Shown: one piece after another, positions 1 to 10,900 of the stretch
Numbering within the stretch: the stretch's first letter is position 1
Layout: each line of letters starts with the position of its first letter
Origin: Tolypeutes matacus
Taxonomy: Eukaryota; Chordata; Mammalia; Cingulata; Chlamyphoridae
Length of the DNA: 64,000 bases
Direction: 5' to 3'
Assembly: GCA_026826555.1 (NCBI GenBank)
Contig: JAKSZT010054565.1
Location: forward strand, 7,092,091 to 7,156,090
The notes under the pieces: model-generated
Databases searched by the model: none
Seen by the model: only the letters and a program-made list of their open reading frames with translations
What the model was told of the DNA's origin: nothing
Position numbers and translations under genes: made by a program

Positions 1-1809
1 AAACTCCAGCATCACATATAGGTTTGAATAGAAGGGACTGGTGAACCATGTGCAGGGAGGACTTATTTGAGTCTAATTCTGTCACTCTCAGTAATGCAGA
101 TTCCAAAATAGAGCCCACTGATAAGGCATCAGTCTCTGGGGCTATACCCCCTTATATAGGACCCAGGCATCTCCAGAGCTCTCAGGAGCCCCTCTGTGTA
201 GAGGGACATGCACTTTGATGTTCTATGAGCTCCTACTGAGGTGTGCATAAGCGTTACCCCTGGGATGACCTCCCGACTCTCTTTGAAGTCTCTTAGCCAC
301 TTGAACTCATTTGTCTTTACATTTTCCCCCTTTTATTCAAGGTCTTTTTCCAGTAGTGTTGCCAGTTGGCTCTTGGTATTAATCCCTTGTTGCCAGGGAG
401 GCTCATTCCCAGGAGTCATGTTCCATGTTTGGGGGAAGGTAATGAATTCATATGCTGAGTTTGGCTTAGAGAGAGGCCACATTTGAGCAACAAGGAGGCT
501 CTCAGGTGGCAACCCTTAGCACCCCATAACAGTAAGCTAAGTTTCAATTACAAGAGCAAAGACTCATAAGGGTAGTCATCAATAACAAGAACTCATCAGT
601 GGGCCATGCTCTTTTGACAGACACTGCCTCTGTACTCAGGGGCACTGTTGGTTGTCCCTTGGAGAATGTGACAGAGCTCTCCAGACTGGAATTCAGATTC
701 CCTTGTTTATTGAGTGATTGTCCACCCACTGTGACCATGCACCATCCTTGGATCTTTTGAACAATTTTGTGTATCTTTCATGTATATTCAGATGAACTTA
801 CTCCCATGAATCACCCCTCCCAGACACCCCCCACCAATAATCCCCTGCAGTACCCATGGTAACCCTATTGTGATTTAAATCTTCCATGAACATGTAGGCC
901 ATATAATAATCAAACACACTTAATAGGAAAAAGAAACAATGATAAGCTTACACGCAAGAGACAAACATAAGGAAATTCAGGGGAAAAAAACAATCAAACA
1001 AAAAACAAAACAAAATATAATTAGCGGATTGGGACATTCAAAAAACGGAAAAAAAAGCAAAAGAAATGTCTTTAATATATATATATATATATGTTCTTTT
1101 TTTCCTTTTATCTCTGCATTATTGGATGTCCAGTGTGCCATGACACCTTCCCCCTCTCAATCCCTAGTGTCTCCCAAATTTTCATTTAATTTTCAAAGAA
1201 GTTTTAGGTCACAGCAAAGTCACACACGGAATACCAGAGACTCCCAGATACCAAACCAACCCCCCTTTCCCACCCTATATTAACCCCGACCTTTTTTGGA
1301 TGTTAGCATTGTTATACCTGTTATACAGATAGCAAAATATAGCAACTAAACATTGTCAATGATTTACAGTATAGTTTACAATTTAGACAATACAGTTTAA
1401 CAAGTTTTGATGATATTTACCATGTCCTGTGTCCATTACTGTAAGGTAATGAGAAACCTTTCCCATGACCACTAAATACCCCATTAGATCTTAACTGTTC
1501 CTTCCTCCCCACCCCCCTGGGGCATATGACACTCCCCTGTCTTGACTCATGGAATGTCAAGATTCATAGTTACATGCCCTGGATATTTGAACCTGCCCTT
1601 CCTAATCTACCCACCTGTCAATGCTGCACCACCAAACCTAATAATATCACTGCCCATCTGTCCTATCCCTGAATATGCAACTATACTCTATCCCTTTATC
1701 ATAGATTATCTCCATATGGGTGATGGCTCAAAGCCTGCTCTTCTATTTCTCTCCCTTGTTAACCTCTCTTTCAGACAATGGTTCTCAGAGACTGTTCACT
1801 TTCTTCAGT
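1..1809 (-). other. 3' UTR of L1 copy 1 (partial)
   Basis: On the minus strand this follows the ORF2 stop and runs colinear with 11,792 to about 13,680 of L1 copy 2. It has the same landmarks: a T-rich stretch with an alternating TA run near 1,075-1,091, a C-rich stretch near 1,240-1,285 that is the complement of the G-rich region of copy 2, and the segment at 1-540 that also appears at about 21,640-22,190. Short open frames here do not match between copies and I do not call them genes. Confidence 0.8.
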
Positions 1810-3956
1810 TCAAATCAGTGAAGTCATATACTGTTCATTCTCCAGTGCCTGGCTTGCTTCACTCAACATAAGGTCTTCAAGATTCATCGACGTTATTCCA
1901 TGTGTTAGCACTTTATTCTTCCTTACAGCTGAGTAATATTCCATTGTATGTATGTACCACATTTTGCTTATCCATTCTTCTGTTGATGGGCACCGGGGCT
2001 GATCCCAACTTTTGGCAATGGTGAACAATGCCGCTATGAACATTGGTGTGCATATATCTCTTTGTGTCTTTGCTTTCAGTTATTCTGGGTATATACCCAG
2101 CAGTGAAATTGCTGGATCATACAGAAGATCTATTGTTAGTTTTCTGAGGAACCGCCAAATTGTCCTTCACAGTGGCTGGACCATATCACAGTCCCACCCA
2201 CAGTGGATGAGGGTTCCTATTCCTTCACATCCTCTCCTACATTTAGTGTCTGCTGTTTTTTTAATAGCTGCCATTCTGATGCTCTAAGATGGTATCTCAT
2301 TGTACTTTTGATTTGCATTTCCCTGATAGCAAGTGATGTTGAGCATTTTTCCCTGTGCTTTTTAGCCATTTGTATTTCTTCCTTGGAGAAGTGTATTTTC
2401 AGGTCACTTGCCCATTTTTTAAATGGGTTGTTTGTCTTTTTATTTTCAAGGTGTAGGATTTCTTTATATATGCAGGATATTAGGCTATCAGATATATGGT
2501 TGCCAAATATTTTTTCCCATTGGGTAGGCTGCCTTTTTATTTTCTTAATAACATCCTTTGAGGTGCAGTGGTTTTTAATTTTGATGAGATCCCATTTATC
2601 TATTTTTTCTCTTGCTGCTCGTGCTTTGGCTGTGAAGTTCATGAAACCATTTCCTATTACAAGGTCCTGTCGATGCTTCCCTACATTATCTTCCAAGGTC
2701 TTTATGGTTTTGGCTCTTATATTTAGATCTTTGATCCATCTTGAGTTGATTTTTGTATAAGGTGTGAGAAGGTATTCTTCTCTCATTCTTTTGGATATGG
2801 ATATCCAGTTCTCCAAGTACCACTTGTTAAAGAGGCCATTTTCTCCCAACTGAGTGGGCTTCATGGCCTTTTCAGATAACAGATAACTGTATATGCGAGG
2901 ATCTATATCAGAACTCTCAATTCAGTTCCATTGGCTAGTTGGTCTGTCCATGCAGTTTTGATCACTGTTTGTTATTGTTTTCCCAATTCATCCAAGTGTG
3001 CAGTTAGGTCTTCAATTTTAGCTCTTTATTCTTTTTTAATATAGGTATTTATGGCTGTGAACTTCCCTCTCAGGACTGCTTTCACTGCATCCCATAGGTT
3101 TTGATATGGTGTGTTGTCATTTTCATTAGTTTCAAGGTAGTTACTGATTTCTTTTGAGATTTCCTCTTTGACCCACTGTTTGTCTAAGAGTGTGTTGTTT
3201 AACTTCCATATCCTTGTGCCTAACCTGTTTCTCTGACCCATAGTGATTTCCAATTTCATTCCATTGTGGTCAGAGAAACTACTTTGTATAATCTCAATCT
3301 TTCTGAATTCATTGAGAGTTGTTCTGTCGCCTAGCATGTGGTCTATTTTGGTGTATGTTCCATGTGCACTCGAGAAGAATGTAAATCCAGCTGTATTTGG
3401 GTGTAGCGTTCTGTATATGTCTATTAAGTCCAAATCTTCTAATGTATTGTTCAGAAGCCTTGTTTCTTTTTTGATTCTCCATCTAGATGTTCTGTCTAAT
3501 GATGATAGTGGTGTGTTGAAGTCCCCTGCTATAATTGTAGAGGAATTTATTTCTCCTCTTAGTTTTTCCAGAGTTTGCCGCATGTTATTTTGAGGCACCC
3601 TGATTAGGCATGTAAATGTTGATGATTGTTCTCTGTTCTTGAGAGATTACTCCTTTTACTGATATGTAGTGTCCATCTTTGTCTCTTACAATAGTTTTGC
3701 ATTTAAAGTCTATTTTGTCTGATATTAGAATAGCTACTCCTGCCCTTTTTCGGCTATTGGTAGCTTGTAAAATGGTTTTCCAGCCATTCACTTTCAGCCT
3801 CCTTGAATCCCTGGGTCAAAGGAGGGTTTCTTGTAGACAGCATATATATGGATCATATTTTCTTATCCATTCTGCCAATCTGTGTCTCTTGATTGGTGAA
3901 TTTAATCCTTTAACATTCAATGTTATTACTCGTAACGAATTTCTTACTTCAACCAT
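1810..3956 (-). pseudogene. L1 ORF2 (endonuclease/reverse transcriptase), copy 1, internally deleted
   Basis: The start codon is the minus-strand ATG at 3,954-3,956, aligned with the ORF2 start of copy 2; the end is the stop below 1,813. Surviving pieces in order: endonuclease (about 3,030-3,956), including the GDFNTPLS segment with its catalytic Asp and the SDHNGMKLE segment with its His; then a direct jump near 2,966 to the region after the reverse transcriptase (2,217-2,960); then the C-terminal tail with MFIAALFTIAKSW (1,810-2,043). The fingers, palm and FADD active site present in copy 2 are absent. Compared with copy 2, bases equivalent to about 8,965-10,614 are missing. Several stops and frameshifts remain. 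It cannot encode a reverse transcriptase. Confidence 0.88.
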
Positions 3957-4023
3957 ATTTTTCTTTGGGTTAATGTATGTCATATGTTGTTTTGTTTACC
4001 TTTTTGTCTTTTCAGTTGTTTTT

Positions 4024-4885
4024 AAACTCTCCTCCAACTCTCTCTCCTTTGTTTTTTCCTTTCAATTTGTAGAGATTCCTTTAGTATTTCTGGAAGTGCT
4101 GGTTTCTTATTGACATACTCTCTTACTTTCTGTTTATCTGTGAATATTTTGAACTCTCCATCATTTTTGAATGCCAGTTTTGCTGGATAGAGAATTCACG
4201 GCTGGAAGTTTTTTTCTTTTAGTATTTTGACTACGTCATACCCCTGTCTTCTGGCCTCCATGGTTTCAGCTGAGAAATCAGCACTTAATATGATTATGCT
4301 TCCCTTGCATGTGATGGTTCTCTTTTCTCTTGCTGCCTTGAGTATTTTCTCTTTGTCTTGAACATTGGACATTTTGACAAGTATATGTCTTGGAGTTCGC
4401 CTGTTGGGATTTATACTATTTGGGGTGTGCTGTACTTCCTTGATCTGCACATCCATCTCTCTCAATAGGGTTGGGAAGTTTTCAGCCATTATTTCCTTCA
4501 ACAATCCTTCTGTTCCCTTTCCCTTCTCTTCTCCTTCTGGGATGCCCATCATGCGTATGTTTAATCCCTGTGTCCATGCTGGATTTTTTCTATCTTTTTG
4601 TCTATCTGTTCTACTATCTCTTTGATTTCAGCTGTATTGTCTTCCATATCACTAATTCTTTCCTTGCCTGTTCCAATCTGCTTTTATGTGAATCCAGCAT
4701 CTTTTTTATTTCTTGGATTGTGCTATTGTTCACCATCATATCCATTATCTTTTTAGGCATGTTTGCATTTTCTTCAGTATGTTCTCCCAGTGTCTTCTTT
4801 TATCCTTAATCCCTTTCTTCACTTCTTTATGTTGGTCCATGATATTTGTTTGGATAACTTTAATTAGTTGTTCGATGTTCTGCAT
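4024..4885 (-). pseudogene. L1 ORF1 (RNA-binding chaperone), copy 1, broken
   Basis: This is colinear with ORF1 of copy 2 (7,026-7,913). The clearest open piece, 4,196-4,552, encodes the RRM and start of the C-terminal domain: IMGIPEGEE, ENFPTLLREMDVQI, TPRHILVKMS and the conserved AAREKRTIT block. The N-terminal coiled-coil part (about 4,560-4,885) is recognisable but interrupted. Upstream, on the minus strand, a further in-frame-looking start (about 4,973-4,978) is followed by a TAG just before the aligned ATG, as in copy 2. ORF1 protein normally trimerises through the coiled coil and binds L1 RNA; this copy cannot. Confidence 0.85.
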
Positions 4886-4978
4886 CATTTCCTAGTTTAA
4901 ATTTTGTTCATTGGACTAGTCCATGTTTTCCTTTTTTTCAGAGTCCTTTGTATTTTTTTGTTGCCCTCTTGTCATCAT

Positions 4979-5972
4979 ATTATCTTGATGGGTTTGTTCA
5001 GTTGATTATCTTTTCTCTATGCTCTAAAGTTTTATTTAGCTGGTGGTTCTGCATGTGAGTTAACTTTTCTCTTTGGCACTTTTTCTTCTTATTTTATTTC
5101 CTTGCTTCTTTCTATGTTCCCTTGAAGGCAAAAGATTAGGACCAGGAAGAGGTAAGATGGCGTTGGTGTAAGAGGGCGCACACTGCAAGCTCCCAGAGCA
5201 AGGCGGATTGGGGACGAGGTCCTGCCCGGGGGTCTGTGCTGTGCACGCGTGGAGTGAGAGGCTTGGGACATCTATCTGCGCGGATCGGCGGCATGGACCG
5301 AACGGCGGAGATTCGTGAGTTTTGAGGCTGCCGGTGGAGGTTGGCACAGGCGGCTGAGCCCCGCGGTTACGGAAAAAAAAAATAAAACGGCCATTTGGAG
5401 CCACGGGCGGGGCGAAAAAGTTTTATTTTCCGGGGAGCTGGCTGCCTGGCGCCCCTTGGACCTTGTGTGAACAGAGAAAACGAGCTAGTCAGCACCCGGT
5501 GAACCGGAGGGGGGATTTTGGTCGGGGAACGCAGCTGATTTCCCTAGCCACCCAGGGATAAGACCCGGGCCGCTGCGGAGCCAGGAGGAAGGGACACTTC
5601 CCAAAGAAAGGAGGGTTCGGTTGGAAGACAGGGAAGGATATTTTATATTTTTAGATATTGATCTGGCTGCCTGCACCGCCCCATAGCTTTGGGGAGCAGA
5701 TAAGCCGACCTGAAGCAGCATTAGGCTGAGAGCAGACGCGAATCTGCACTCAAACTGATTTACTGAGCAGCCCAGTGATGCTGGAGCTCGGCACCAGAAG
5801 GGGCGGAATCCGCCATCTTTAGCACTCCTCACTGACTAAAATCAGAGTTTCAGCTAACCTGGGGAGTCCGGAAAGTGGGACGTGCTTGATTAATTTCCAC
5901 AGGCCCAGCTAGGGTCCCTTCCATAAGGGGGTTGGTCTAGAAGAGGAATTATTTTGGGTCCTGCATTTGGCT
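4979..5972 (-). promoter_or_regulatory. GC-rich 5' UTR / internal promoter region of L1 copy 1
   Basis: From about 5,150 to 5,972 base composition turns GC-rich with many CpGs, unlike everything else in the window. It lies directly upstream of ORF1 on the minus strand, where L1 elements carry their internal RNA polymerase II promoter. The segment 5,077-5,147 still matches copy 2 (6,768-6,840); beyond that the two copies stop resembling each other. Open frames at 5,060-5,404 and 5,485-5,832 are by-products of GC-rich sequence and match no protein I know. Promoter function is inferred from position and composition. Confidence 0.7.
5810..5820 (-). promoter_or_regulatory. YY1-type motif in the L1 copy 1 5' UTR
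   Basis: The minus strand reads AAAGATGGCGG, very close to the YY1 core (AAGATGGCGGC). In human L1 a YY1 site near the 5' end directs accurate transcription start. Here it lies about 150 bases inside the apparent 5' end. A second AAGATGGCG occurs on the plus strand at 5,154-5,162. Binding is inferred from the motif only. Confidence 0.5.
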
Positions 5973-6003
5973 AAAAAAAAAAAAAAAAAGTGAGGTCACC
6001 TCA
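5973..6003. other. Junction between the two head-to-head L1 elements
   Basis: A 17-base A run (5,973-5,989) is followed by TGAGGTCACCTCA (5,991-6,003), two perfect 6-base inverted arms around one central base. Neither L1 body clearly contains this piece. It marks the approximate 5' limits of both elements. A short AATTGAA at 6,006-6,012 matches 14,504-14,510 at the other end of copy 2 and could be a target-site duplication, but 7 bases in AT-rich DNA is weak. Confidence 0.45.
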
Positions 6004-6932
6004 ACAATTGAAAAATAAATTCTTTTTAATTTAGTTTAATAGCTAAAAGCTGCTTCAGGACCTGCATATAGAACCCTGTGGGGAAATTCATTGATAAACA
6101 CAAGTAGGCAGGAAGGATCCACGTGGACCCTAGGGGAATCATTGACCCCCCTTAGCTCTGTTTGACTGCTTGCCTGTGTGGATCTTTGGTTTCTCTCTGT
6201 TACTTTCTGGTCTATTGCTATTATTCCCATTTTCCTCCCCCCTTCCTTTTTCCTTCTATTTTTTTTTTTTTAAATAGGTGCTGCCAGCTGGTCGCTTATT
6301 TGCTGGGCTTCTTATTCAGTAATTTCCCACTCGCTGTATATATTGATTCTGTATTACAAACTATCGCTTATCCTTCCTGCATGTTTCTGCCTTCTGTTTT
6401 CTGTTGTGGCTGTTAGAGACAACATTTTTTCATAGGCCCACAACTAAAGGGTGTCAATTTATATCCTATCTATTTTGTTTTCTTCTTCTTTTTTCTTTTT
6501 TTTTTTATTAGTATTAACTTTTTCCTTTCAGAACTTTCTCTACTATTTCTCTACCTCCTCATAATTCTAGCCTTCTAAATCACTATATATATATATTCCT
6601 CCATTTGTTTTCCCAGTCCATTGTAGGAAACCCATATTTTTTCCTAGTACTCTACACTGCCTACACAAGTTAAATATTCATCTCATTAAGTCTCATTTTG
6701 CCCCTCTTCTATCTTTTATCAATATTTCTATTATTCTTCTGCATTCCTTACATCTTTTGATTCCTCTGACCCTAACCTTTTGCCTTCAAGAGAACATAGA
6801 AAGAAGTAAGGAAATAAAATAAGAAGAAAAACTGCCAAAGAGAAAACTTAACTCACACGCAGAACCAACAGCTAAATAAAATTCTAGAGCATAGAGAAAA
6901 GCTAATCAACTGAAGTAACACATCAAGATAAT
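6004..6932 (+). promoter_or_regulatory. Pyrimidine-rich leader upstream of L1 copy 2 ORF1 (probable 5' UTR)
   Basis: This stretch has no gene. It is T/C-rich on the plus strand, especially 6,190-6,770, with long T runs (6,259-6,271; about 6,490-6,507) and a TA run near 6,583-6,594. Only the last part, from about 6,768, matches copy 1. The rest shows no resemblance to the GC-rich 5' UTR of copy 1. By position it is the L1 5' UTR, but it could be an alternative leader, or one part of a longer 5' UTR of which copy 1 keeps another part. Confidence 0.55.
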
Positions 6933-7025
6933 ATGATGACCAGAGGGCAAAAGAAAAATACAAATGACTCTGAAAAACTGGAAAACATGGACCAGTCCAG
7001 TGCACAAAATAAAAACTAGGAAGCA

Positions 7026-7913
7026 ATGCAGAACATCGAACAACTAATCAAAGCTATCCAAACAAATATCATGGACCAACTTAAAGAACTGAAGGAAGAG
7101 ATTAAGGATATAAAGAAGACACTGGGAGAACATACTGAAAAAATAGCTAACACACCTAAAAAGGTAATGGATATGATGGCGAACAAAGACACAAGTCAAG
7201 AAATGAAAAAGACGCTGGACACACATGGCAGCAGAATTGAACAGGCAGAGGAAAGAGTTAGTGATATGAAAGACAATACAGTTGAAATCAAAGAGATTGT
7301 AGAAAAGATAGACAAAAAGATAGAAAAAATCCAGTATGGTCTCAGGGAATTAACCGATAATGCAAGACGCACAAACATACGCATTATGGGCATACCAGAA
7401 GGAGAAGAGAAGGAAAAGAGAACAGAAGGAGTGTTGAAGGAAGTTATGGCTGAAAACTTCCCAACTCTATTGAGAGAGATGGATGTGCAGATCCAGGAAG
7501 CACAGTGCACCCCAAATAGTATAAATCCCAACAGGCCAACTCCAAGACATATACTTGTCAAACTGTCCAATGCTCAAGACAAAGAGAAAATACTCAAGGC
7601 AGCAAGAGAAAAGAGAACCATCACATACAAGGGAAGCACAATAAGATTAAGTGCTGATTTCTCAGCTGAAACCATGGAGGCAAGAAGACAGTGGTATGAC
7701 ATAGTCAAAACACTAAAAGAAAAAAACTTCCAGCCACGAATTCTCTATCCAGCAAAATTGGCATTCAAAAATGATGGAGAGTTCAAAATATTCACAGATA
7801 AACAGCAATTAAGAGAGTATGTCAAGAAGAAACCAGCACTTCAAGAAATACTAAAGGAATCTCTACAAATTGAAAGGAAAAAACAAAGGAGAGAGAGTTG
7901 GAGGAGAGTTTAA
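7026..7913 (+). CDS. L1 ORF1 protein (RNA-binding chaperone), copy 2
   Basis: A 295-codon open frame. Residues about 1-100 are rich in Lys, Glu, Ile and Leu in heptad-like order (coiled coil, used for trimer formation). Residues about 115-215 form the RRM (NIRIMGIPEGEE; ENFPTLLREMDVQI; TPRHILVKLS). The C-terminal domain carries AAREKRTIT, LSADFSAETMEARR and LKEKNFQPRILYPAKL, all typical of L1 ORF1. The protein coats L1 RNA in the cytoplasm. Length is somewhat below human ORF1 (338 residues), mainly at the N-terminus. A longer frame from ATG 6,933 or 6,936 is in phase but closed by TAG at 7,017-7,019, so I start at 7,026. No host role is suggested. Whether it is expressed is unknown. Confidence 0.85.
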   Translation: MQNIEQLIKAIQTNIMDQLKELKEEIKDIKKTLGEHTEKIANTPKKVMDMMANKDTSQEMKKTLDTHGSRIEQAEERVSDMKDNTVEIKEIVEKIDKKIEKIQYGLRELTDNARRTNIRIMGIPEGEEKEKRTEGVLKEVMAENFPTLLREMDVQIQEAQCTPNSINPNRPTPRHILVKLSNAQDKEKILKAAREKRTITYKGSTIRLSADFSAETMEARRQWYDIVKTLKEKNFQPRILYPAKLAFKNDGEFKIFTDKQQLREYVKKKPALQEILKESLQIERKKQRRESWRRV

Positions 7914-7977
7914 AAACAACTGAAAACTCAAAAAGAGAAACAAAACAACATATGACATACATTAACCCAAAGAAAAA

Positions 7978-10900
7978 ATGACTGAAGTAAGAAATTCGTT
8001 ACGAGTAATAACACTGAATGTTAATGGATTAAATTCACCAATCAAAAGACGCGGATTGGCAGAATGGATAAGAAAATATGATCCATCTATATGCTGTCTA
8101 CAAGAAACCCACCTTCGGCCCAGGGATTCAAGGAGGCTGAAAGTGAATGGCTGGAAAACCATTTTACAAGATAACAATAGCCAAAAAAGGGCAGGAGTAG
8201 CTATTCTAATATCAGACAAAATAGACTTTAAATGCAAAACTATGGTAAGAGACAAAGATGGACACTACATATTAGTAAAAGGAGTAATCTCTCAAGAAGA
8301 GAGAACAATCATCAACATTTACGCACCTAATCGAGGTGCCTCAAAATACGTGCGGCAAACTCTGGAAAAACTAAGAGGAGAAATAAATTCCTCTACAATT
8401 ATAGCAGGGGACTTCAACACACCACTATCATCATTAGACACAACATCTAGGCAGAGAATCAATAAAGAAACGAAGGCACTCAACAATACATTAGAAGATT
8501 TGGACTTAATAGACATATACAGAACACTACACCCAAATACAGCGGGATTTACATTCTTCTCCAGTGCACATGGAACATACTCCAAAATAGACCACATGCT
8601 AGGCCACAAAACAACACTCAATGAATTCAGAAAGATTGAGATTATACAAAGTAATTTCTCTGACCACAACGGAATGAAGTTGGAAATCAATAAGGGCCAG
8701 AGAAACAGGTTAGGCACAAGGATATGGAAGTTAAACAACACACTCTTAGACAAACAGTGGGTCAAAGAGGAAATTTCAAGAGAAATCAGTAACTACCTTG
8801 AAACTAATGAAAACAACAACACAACATATCAAAACCTATGAGATGCAACGAAAGCAGTCCTGAGAGGGAAGTTCATAGCCATAAATTCATATATTAAAAA
8901 AGAAGAAAGAGCTAAAATTGAAGGCCTAACTGCACACTTGGAGGAATTGGAAAAACAACAACAAACTAAACCTAAAGGAAGGAGAAAACAGGAAATAACA
9001 AAGATTAGAGCAGAACTAAATGAAATAGAGAATAAGAAAGCAATGGAAACAATAAACAAAACCAAAAGCTGGTTCTTCGAGAATATCAACAAAAATGACA
9101 AACCCTTAGCCAGACTAACAAAGAAAAAGAGAGAACAGAGGCAAATACATAAAATAAGGAATGAGCAAGGTGATATCACTACTGACCCCACAGAAATAAA
9201 GAGTATCATAAGAGGATACTTTGAAAAATTATATGCCAACAAGAATGACAATTTAGAGGAAATGGACAAGTTTCTAGAAACCCACAAACAGCCGACATTG
9301 ATGAAAGAAGAAATAGATGAACTCAACAGCCCAATTACAAGTAAAGAGATAGACTCAGTCATTAAAAACCTCCCAACTAAGAAGAGTCCAGGACCAGATG
9401 GCTTCACAGATGAATTCTACCAAACATTCCGGAAAGAGCTAACACCAATTCTACTTAAGCTCTTCAAAAAAATAGAAGTAGAAGGAATACTACCTAACTC
9501 ATTCTATGATGCCAACATTACCCTAATACCAAAACCAAATAAAGATACCACAAGGAAGGAAAATTACAGACCAATTTCTCTAATGAACCTAGATGCTAAA
9601 ATCCTTAACAAAATACTTGCTAATCGCATTCAACAACATATCAAAAGGATTATACACCATGACCAAGTGGGTTTCATCCCAGGTATGCAAGGATGGTTCA
9701 ATATAAGAAAATCAATCAATGTAATACATAAACAAACTGAAAGAAAAAAATCACATGATCATCTCTATAGATGCAGAAAAAGTATTCGACAAAATACAAC
9801 ACTCTTTCCTCATAAAAACACTACAAAAGATAGGAATAGATGGAAACTTTCTGAAAATGATAAAGGGTATATATGAAAAACCCAAAGCTAACATCATTTT
9901 CAATGGTGAAATCCTAAAAGCCTTCCCTCTGAGATCGGGAATAAGACAAGGATGCCCACTACCACCACTCCTATTTAACATTGCCTTAGAAGTACTTGCA
10001 GGAGCACTGAGACAAGAAAAGGACATAAAAGGCATCCAGATTGGAAAAGAAGAACTAAAAATTTCATTATTTGCAGATGACATGATCCTATACATAGAAA
10101 GCCCTGAGAAATCGACAACAAGGCTTCTAGAACTTATAAAGGAGTTCAGTAATGTTGCAGGCTATAAGATCAATGCTCAAAAATCAGTAGCATTTCTGTA
10201 CACCAATAACGAGCAAACTGAGGAGGAAATCAGGAAAAAAATACCATTTACAATAGTAAACAAAAGAATCAAATACGTAGGAATAAATTTAACTAAAGAT
10301 GAAAAGGACTTATATACAGAAAATTACACAACACTGTTAAAGGAAATCAAAGAAGACTTAAATAAATGGAAAAATATTCCCTGTTCATGGATGGGAAGAC
10401 TAAACATCATCAAGATGTGTATCCTACCCAAACTAATCTACAGATTTAATGCAATCTGAATAAAAGTCAACACTATATTTTTTAAGGAACTGGAAAAACT
10501 AACCACAAAATATATTTGGAGAGGCAAGAGGCCCCGAATTGCCAAAGATATATTGAAAAAGAAAAAAGAAGTTGAAGGTATCACATTACCTGACTTTAAA
10601 ACATACTACAAAGCTACAGTGATCAAAAGTGCATGGTATTGGCACAAGGATAGACCTACTGACCAATGGAACCGGATTGGGTGTTCTGATATAGATCCTC
10701 GCATATACAGTCATCTGATATTTGCCAAGGCCACGAAACCCACTCAGTTGGGAGAGAGTGGCCTCTTTAACAAGTGGTGCTTGGAAAACTTGATATCCAT
10801 ATCCAAAAGAATGAGAGAAGAATACCATCTCACACCTTATACAAAAATCAACTCAAGATGGATCAAAGATCTAAATATAAGAGCCAAAACCATAAAAACC

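Larger units (their letters stand above)
1..5972 (-). mobile_element. L1 LINE copy 1, nearly full length, minus strand, 3' end outside the window
   Basis: Reading the minus strand from about 5,972 to 1 gives the full L1 order: a GC-rich 5' UTR, ORF1 remains, ORF2 remains and a long 3' UTR. The parts run colinear with plus-strand copy 2 (6,004-14,505). Position 1 matches about 13,660 of copy 2, so about 0.8 kb of the 3' UTR and the tail lie beyond the left edge. ORF2 has lost about 1.65 kb, covering most of the reverse transcriptase, at a junction near 2,966. Both ORFs carry stops and frameshifts, so the element is inactive. The 5' boundary is approximate: it is where a 17-base A run (5,973-5,989) separates the two head-to-head elements. 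Confidence 0.9.

Noticed and set aside
5060..5832. Two open frames of about 115 codons in the GC-rich region as possible host exons
   Set aside because: They lie in the L1 copy 1 5' UTR, have no known motif and contain low-complexity Ser/Pro-rich stretches typical of chance frames in GC-rich DNA.
6006..6012. AATTGAA as target-site duplication of L1 copy 2 (also at 14,504-14,510)
   Set aside because: Seven bases in AT-rich sequence is too short to trust, and AATTGAA is frequent in the satellite unit; kept only as a hint.
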